NCBI RefSeq assembly: GCF_024971095.1
Contig: NZ_CP069717.1
Coordinates: 1,674,001 to 1,738,000, forward strand
Direction: 5' to 3'
Length of the DNA stretch: 64,000 bases
Source of the DNA: Microbacterium neungamense
GTDB taxonomy: Bacteria; Actinomycetota; Actinomycetes; Actinomycetales; Microbacteriaceae
Made by a program: the position numbers and the translations under genes. Under the pieces are notes generated by a model. It saw nothing but the letters and a program-made list of their open reading frames with translations. It searched no databases and was not told the origin of the DNA. Each line of letters starts with the position of its first letter. The first letter of the stretch is position 1. Positions 56,947 to 64,000 of the stretch are shown piece after piece.

Positions 56947-57768
56947 TCAGGCGTTCACGCTCCACCAGACCAGGAAGGCGGCGGCGAGGGCGATCACCCA
57001 GCTGACCAGGCTGCCGACGAGGAAGTACTCCGCGCGCGCACCGGTCTCCCCGTCGCGGGAGATCTCGGGGAAGCGCACGATGCCCTTCGCCGCCAGCATC
57101 GCGGCGAGCAGCGAGTATGCCGTGGCGAGGGTGAGCAGGAACACGATGAGGCGTTCGAGCGGCCCGATCAGGCGCCCGCCCTTGAATCCGCCCGTGAGCG
57201 GCGCCGGCACCGCCGCGGGAGGCGGGACCGCGGATGCCGAGGCCGAGGGCTCGGATCCCGGGGCCGAGGACTCGGGTCTCGGGGTCGAGGGCTCGGATGC
57301 CGCCGTGGGGCCTGCGAAGCCGACCTCGGCGGGGTGCCAGGCGTGCTCCCCCGCCAGCGCCGCGCGGACGACGACGTTCCCGGATTCCAGCAGGAAGGCC
57401 ACGACGCCCAGCACGAGGAGGGCCAGATCCGCCGAGACCTCGCCGAACGGCGTGTCCAGCCGCCACACGCCGCCGAGGACGCCGGCCGGCCCCCGATCGC
57501 CCAGCCAGAGCACGGCCGCCGCCGTGATCGCGCCGAGGGCGACCGCGGGCCAGAACGCCATGCGCGACTCGCCGCGATCCGGCATGCTCCACACCCAGCC
57601 GGCCCCGGCGGCGAGCGCGGCGACCGCCGGCAGCACCGCATCCGTGAGCCCCCCGATGACGAGCGCGGCCGCGGCGACGACGAGGTAGCCGATCCATCGC
57701 CGCTCGACGAACTGGCGCACGAGATCCGCCGCCCCGACGACGAGCAGGACGAGCCCGGCGACGATCAC
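56947..57768 (-). CDS. Membrane protein coupled to SatD
   Basis: 273 residues with six or so helices: N-terminal LVLLVVGAADLVRQFVERR, then a Ser/Pro-rich cytosolic loop (SEPSTPRPESSAPGSEPSAS), and a C-terminal LERLIVFLLTLATAYSLLAA with PEISRDGETGARAEYFLVGS. The last part resembles DUF3307-type partners of SatD. The GTG start overlaps satD's stop (GTGA). Role unknown. Confidence 0.78.
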   Translation of the reverse strand: MIVAGLVLLVVGAADLVRQFVERRWIGYLVVAAAALVIGGLTDAVLPAVAALAAGAGWVWSMPDRGESRMAFWPAVALGAITAAAVLWLGDRGPAGVLGGVWRLDTPFGEVSADLALLVLGVVAFLLESGNVVVRAALAGEHAWHPAEVGFAGPTAASEPSTPRPESSAPGSEPSASASAVPPPAAVPAPLTGGFKGGRLIGPLERLIVFLLTLATAYSLLAAMLAAKGIVRFPEISRDGETGARAEYFLVGSLVSWVIALAAAFLVWWSVNA

Positions 57769-58409
57769 GACGCCCCTCCGCTCAGCTGCGGCAGCCCCTG
57801 CAGGATCGCCACCGCCCCGCTGCGGCGGAGCGCCTTCGACACGCTGGGCTGCGTGATGCCCTCCTGTTCCGCGAGCTCCTGCTGCGAGGTGCCGATCAGA
57901 CGCCCGTACGCCAGGCGCCGTTCCCGCTCGCTCATCGCGCCGACCAGCTCGTCGCGCAGCAGCAGATAGGCGTTCGCGGCGGCCACGGTGCTCTCCATGA
58001 CCTCATCCTGCCCCTCGGCGGCCACGATCCAGCTGCGCGCGCTCGGCATGCCGCCCCGCTCGTGCTCCTGGACGATCCCGATCGCCGCCCGCGCCGCCCA
58101 CCATCCCGGCCCGTCGCTGAGCGGGCCCCCGGAGGAGTCGAAGGCGCGGATCTCGCCGACGCCGAGCCCGAATCGGAAGCCCAGTCCCCCCGGCAGCGCC
58201 AGCTGCAGCATCAGCAGCGAGGTCAGCGCCTCGCCGAGACCGCCGTACACCCCCTGCTGCTCGTCCCCCACGGTGGGCGTCAGCGGCTGGACGGCCAGCG
58301 GCCGATCCCGCTCCACCCGAGCGATGGTGTGATCCAGCATCCGCTGCGCCGCGGCGCGATCGCGCAGCCGGCGGGAGCCGACGATGTCCGCGATGACCGC
58401 GATGACCAT
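57765..58409 (-). CDS. SatD-family protein
   Basis: 214 residues. IADIVGSRRLRDRAAAQRML is the SatD signature, LTPTVGDEQQGVYGGLGEAL follows, then a C-terminal HTH (GTSQQELAEQEGITQPSVSK). Homologues associate with acid or envelope stress in streptococci. ATG 58409 with AAGG upstream; preceded by an AT-rich palindromic region. Confidence 0.85.
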   Translation of the reverse strand: MVIAVIADIVGSRRLRDRAAAQRMLDHTIARVERDRPLAVQPLTPTVGDEQQGVYGGLGEALTSLLMLQLALPGGLGFRFGLGVGEIRAFDSSGGPLSDGPGWWAARAAIGIVQEHERGGMPSARSWIVAAEGQDEVMESTVAAANAYLLLRDELVGAMSERERRLAYGRLIGTSQQELAEQEGITQPSVSKALRRSGAVAILQGLPQLSGGAS

Positions 58410-58415
58410 GACATA

Positions 58416-58492
58416 ACCTTATCACGAATATCTCGGTAAGATTCTGTATAAAGGCATATACCGAAAATATAACCGTATACGGCATTATCGGG
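58416..58492 (-). promoter_or_regulatory. AT-rich satD promoter region with palindromes
   Basis: CCGTATACGG (58473-58482) is a perfect 10-bp palindrome; GCATATACCG (58454-58463) is a related half-palindromic copy 10 bp away. The 75 bp are unusually AT-rich here. Likely holds the satD promoter and an operator, possibly bound by SatD's own HTH. Confidence 0.55.
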
Positions 58493-58504
58493 CGACGGCA
58501 GACC

Positions 58505-62068
<3,564 letters not shown>

Positions 62069-62069
<1 letters not shown>

Positions 62070-62965
62070 CAGCGCACCACCTCCGTGCCGATCCCCTTGC
62101 TGGTGAACAGCTCGACGAGCACCGAGTGCGGCACCCGCCCGTCGATGATGGCGGCCGCTCCCACGCCGCCCTCGACGGCGTCGAGGCAGGCGCGCATCTT
62201 CGGGATCATCCCCGACTCCAGCGTCGGCAGCATCTGCACCAGCTCGGCGGAGGTGAGGTGCGAGACGAGGGAGTCGCGGTTGGGCCAGTCCGCGTACAGC
62301 CCGGGCACGTCGGTGAGGATGACGAGCTTGCGCGCCCCGAGGGCGACTGCGAGGGCGGATGCCGCGGCATCCGCGTTCACGTTCAGGGACTGCCCGGGGT
62401 GGTCGAGATCGGGGGCGATCGAGGAGACCACGGGGATGCGGCCGGCGGCGAGGTGGTCGAGCACCGGCGTCGGGTCGACCTGGACCACGTCCCCGACGCG
62501 GCCGAGGTCGACCTCCTCGCCGTCCACGACGACGCCGCGGCGGCGGCCGCCGAACAGGCCGGCGTCCTCGCCGCTCAGGCCGGTGGCGATCGGTCCGTGC
62601 GAGTTGATCTTCGCCACCAGCTGCGGGTTGACCTGCCCGGTGAGCACCATCCGCACCACCGTGATCGCCTCGGTGCTGGTCACCCGGTAGCCGCCGCGGA
62701 ACTCGCTGGGGATGGCCAGCCGGTCGAGCATGTTCGAGATCTGGGGGCCGCCGCCGTGCACGACGACGGGCTGCACGCCGACGTAGCGCAGGTAGGCGAT
62801 GTCCTGGGCGAACGCGTCCTGCAGCTCCTCCGAGACCATAGCGTTCCCGCCGTACTTGACGACGACGATCTGATCGCGGAAGGTCTTCAGCCACGGCAGC
62901 GACTCGATGAGGGTCGCCGCCTTGACCGCGGCCTCCTCGGGCGGGGTGTCTTGCAGGTCTGTCAT
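62069..62965 (-). CDS. argB: Acetylglutamate kinase
   Basis: 298 residues. [35 protein letters not shown], and [20 protein letters not shown]. Second step of arginine synthesis; likely arginine-sensitive. ATG overlaps the argJ stop by three bases. Confidence 0.97.
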
Positions 62966-64000
62966 GAGGCGTAGGCGCTGTTCTCGTGCACGTAGTCGTG
63001 GGTCAGGTCGTTGGTGAGGATGGTCGCGGTCTCGTCGCCGGCCTTCAGGTCGATGACGAGGTGCGTGGCGCGCGGGGTCAGATCGACCTCCTCGCGCGGG
63101 CGGTCGGGCCCGCCGGCGGTGCAGACGCGGACGCCGTTCATCCAGACGTCGACGTCGTACGGGTCGAACACGGCGCGGGTGGTGCCGATCGCGGCGAGCA
63201 CGCGCCCCCAGTTCGGGTCGTTGCCGAAGATCGCCGCCTTGAACAGGTTGTTGCGGGCGACGGAGCGGCCCACCTCGACCGCGTCCTCCTCGGAGGCGGC
63301 GCCCTTCACCTCGATGGTGATGTCGTGGCTGGCGCCCTCGGCGTCCTGCTGCAGCTTGCGGGCGAGCTCGAGGCACACCTCGGTGAGCGCGGCGGTGAAC
63401 TCGTCGAGGTCGGGGCGGATGCCGCTGGCCGCGTTGGCGAGCAGCGTGACCTGGTCGTTGGTGGACATGCATCCGTCCGAGTCGAGCCGGTCGAAGCTGA
63501 CGTGCGTGGCGCGGCGCAGCGCGGCATCCGCGTCGACGGCCTCGAGGTCGGCATCCGTGGTGAGCACGACGAGCATCGTCGCCAGGCCCGGCGCGAGCAT
63601 CCCGGCGCCCTTCGCCATGCCGCCGATCGTCCAGCCGTCGCGCTCGGCGACCGCGGTCTTGGCGACCGTGTCGGTGGTCATGATGGCCTCCGCCGCCGCC
63701 TGCCCGCCGTCCGCGCTGAGCTCCGCGACGCCCTGCTCGACGCCGGCGAGCACCCGGGCGCGGAACTGCTCGTCGCCGGTGCCGATGAGGCCCGTGGAGC
63801 AGACGAGCACGTCGCCCGCGCTCACCCCAAGGAGCTCGGCCGCCTTCTCCGCGGTGAGATGGGTGGTCTGGAACCCGAAGCTGCCGGTGAAGCAGTTCGC
63901 CCCGCCGGAGTTGAGCACGATCGCCTCGACGGTGCGGTCGACGATCACCTGCTGCGACCACAGGATCGGGTTGGCCTTGGCGCGGTTCGTGGTGAACACG
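62962..64000 (-). CDS. argJ: Glutamate N-acetyltransferase/ornithine acetyltransferase ArgJ (5' partial)
   Basis: 346 residues visible. Starts inside [20 protein letters not shown]; about 30-40 N-terminal residues lie beyond the window. The self-cleavage site is [15 protein letters not shown] with the nucleophilic Thr in ATM. Recycles acetyl groups in cyclic arginine synthesis. Frame open to 64000. Confidence 0.96.
   Translation of the reverse strand, partial: VFTTNRAKANPILWSQQVIVDRTVEAIVLNSGGANCFTGSFGFQTTHLTAEKAAELLGVSAGDVLVCSTGLIGTGDEQFRARVLAGVEQGVAELSADGGQAAAEAIMTTDTVAKTAVAERDGWTIGGMAKGAGMLAPGLATMLVVLTTDADLEAVDADAALRRATHVSFDRLDSDGCMSTNDQVTLLANAASGIRPDLDEFTAALTEVCLELARKLQQDAEGASHDITIEVKGAASEEDAVEVGRSVARNNLFKAAIFGNDPNWGRVLAAIGTTRAVFDPYDVDVWMNGVRVCTAGGPDRPREEVDLTPRATHLVIDLKAGDETATILTNDLTHDYVHENSAYAS

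Overview
This is a high-GC actinobacterial chromosome segment. Gene content, near-exclusive G/C third positions, an argJ-B-D-F-H cluster, a xerD-parA-scpA-scpB-rluB-tyrA-cmk-der cluster and a single 16S-23S-5S operon without a spacer tRNA all fit Microbacteriaceae, most like Microbacterium. That assignment is inferred from protein resemblance only.

Layout. 1-15 kb: DNA repair and stress genes (dnaE2, a pyrimidine-dimer glycosylase, a UdgX-type uracil glycosylase, a MerR/Hsp20 pair, a macrodomain protein, an FMN reductase, a DUF2231-Rieske protein), a MetPS-type Na+ symporter, two YciI-like genes, a VOC protein, a CPBP protease and a decayed ECF42-type sigma factor. 15-25.7 kb: an accessory island ending at tRNA-Pro(GGG). 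It holds a primase-helicase fusion of the TOTE type, a double-HTH protein, an orphan Imm35-like immunity gene and an Asp23/Gls24 envelope-stress operon. These are broken up by an IS3, an IS481, an IS30 and a second IS3 remnant nested in a serine recombinase remnant.

25.7-31 kb: a GNAT-S4 fused ORF, a DUF222-HNH (13E12-type) nuclease with a probable leaderless promoter, a NUDIX protein with a possible NYN/PIN-like tail and a Leu/Phe/Val dehydrogenase. 31-47.7 kb: leftward housekeeping genes for GTPase Der, cmk, tyrA, rluB, scpBA, parA, xerD, NUDIX, pyrG, recN, nadK, tlyA, a HAD phosphatase and a repeat-rich TPR-like protein, interrupted at 41.1-41.6 kb by remnants of a GH32 enzyme and a LacI regulator. 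47.7-53.3 kb: the leftward rRNA operon. 53.4-64 kb: a CaiB-type CoA transferase, DUF4184, tyrS, a membrane protein with SatD, and the arginine cluster, cut by the window end in argJ.

Two themes cross the window. First, many single-base frameshifts, several of them in G/C homopolymers, break otherwise intact proteins, including the essential GTPase Der; several are probably consensus errors rather than biology. Second, short palindromic TTCGACAGGCTCAGGG-type repeats sit between genes and inside reading frames (scpA, scpB, the TPR-like gene), where they add low-complexity peptides.
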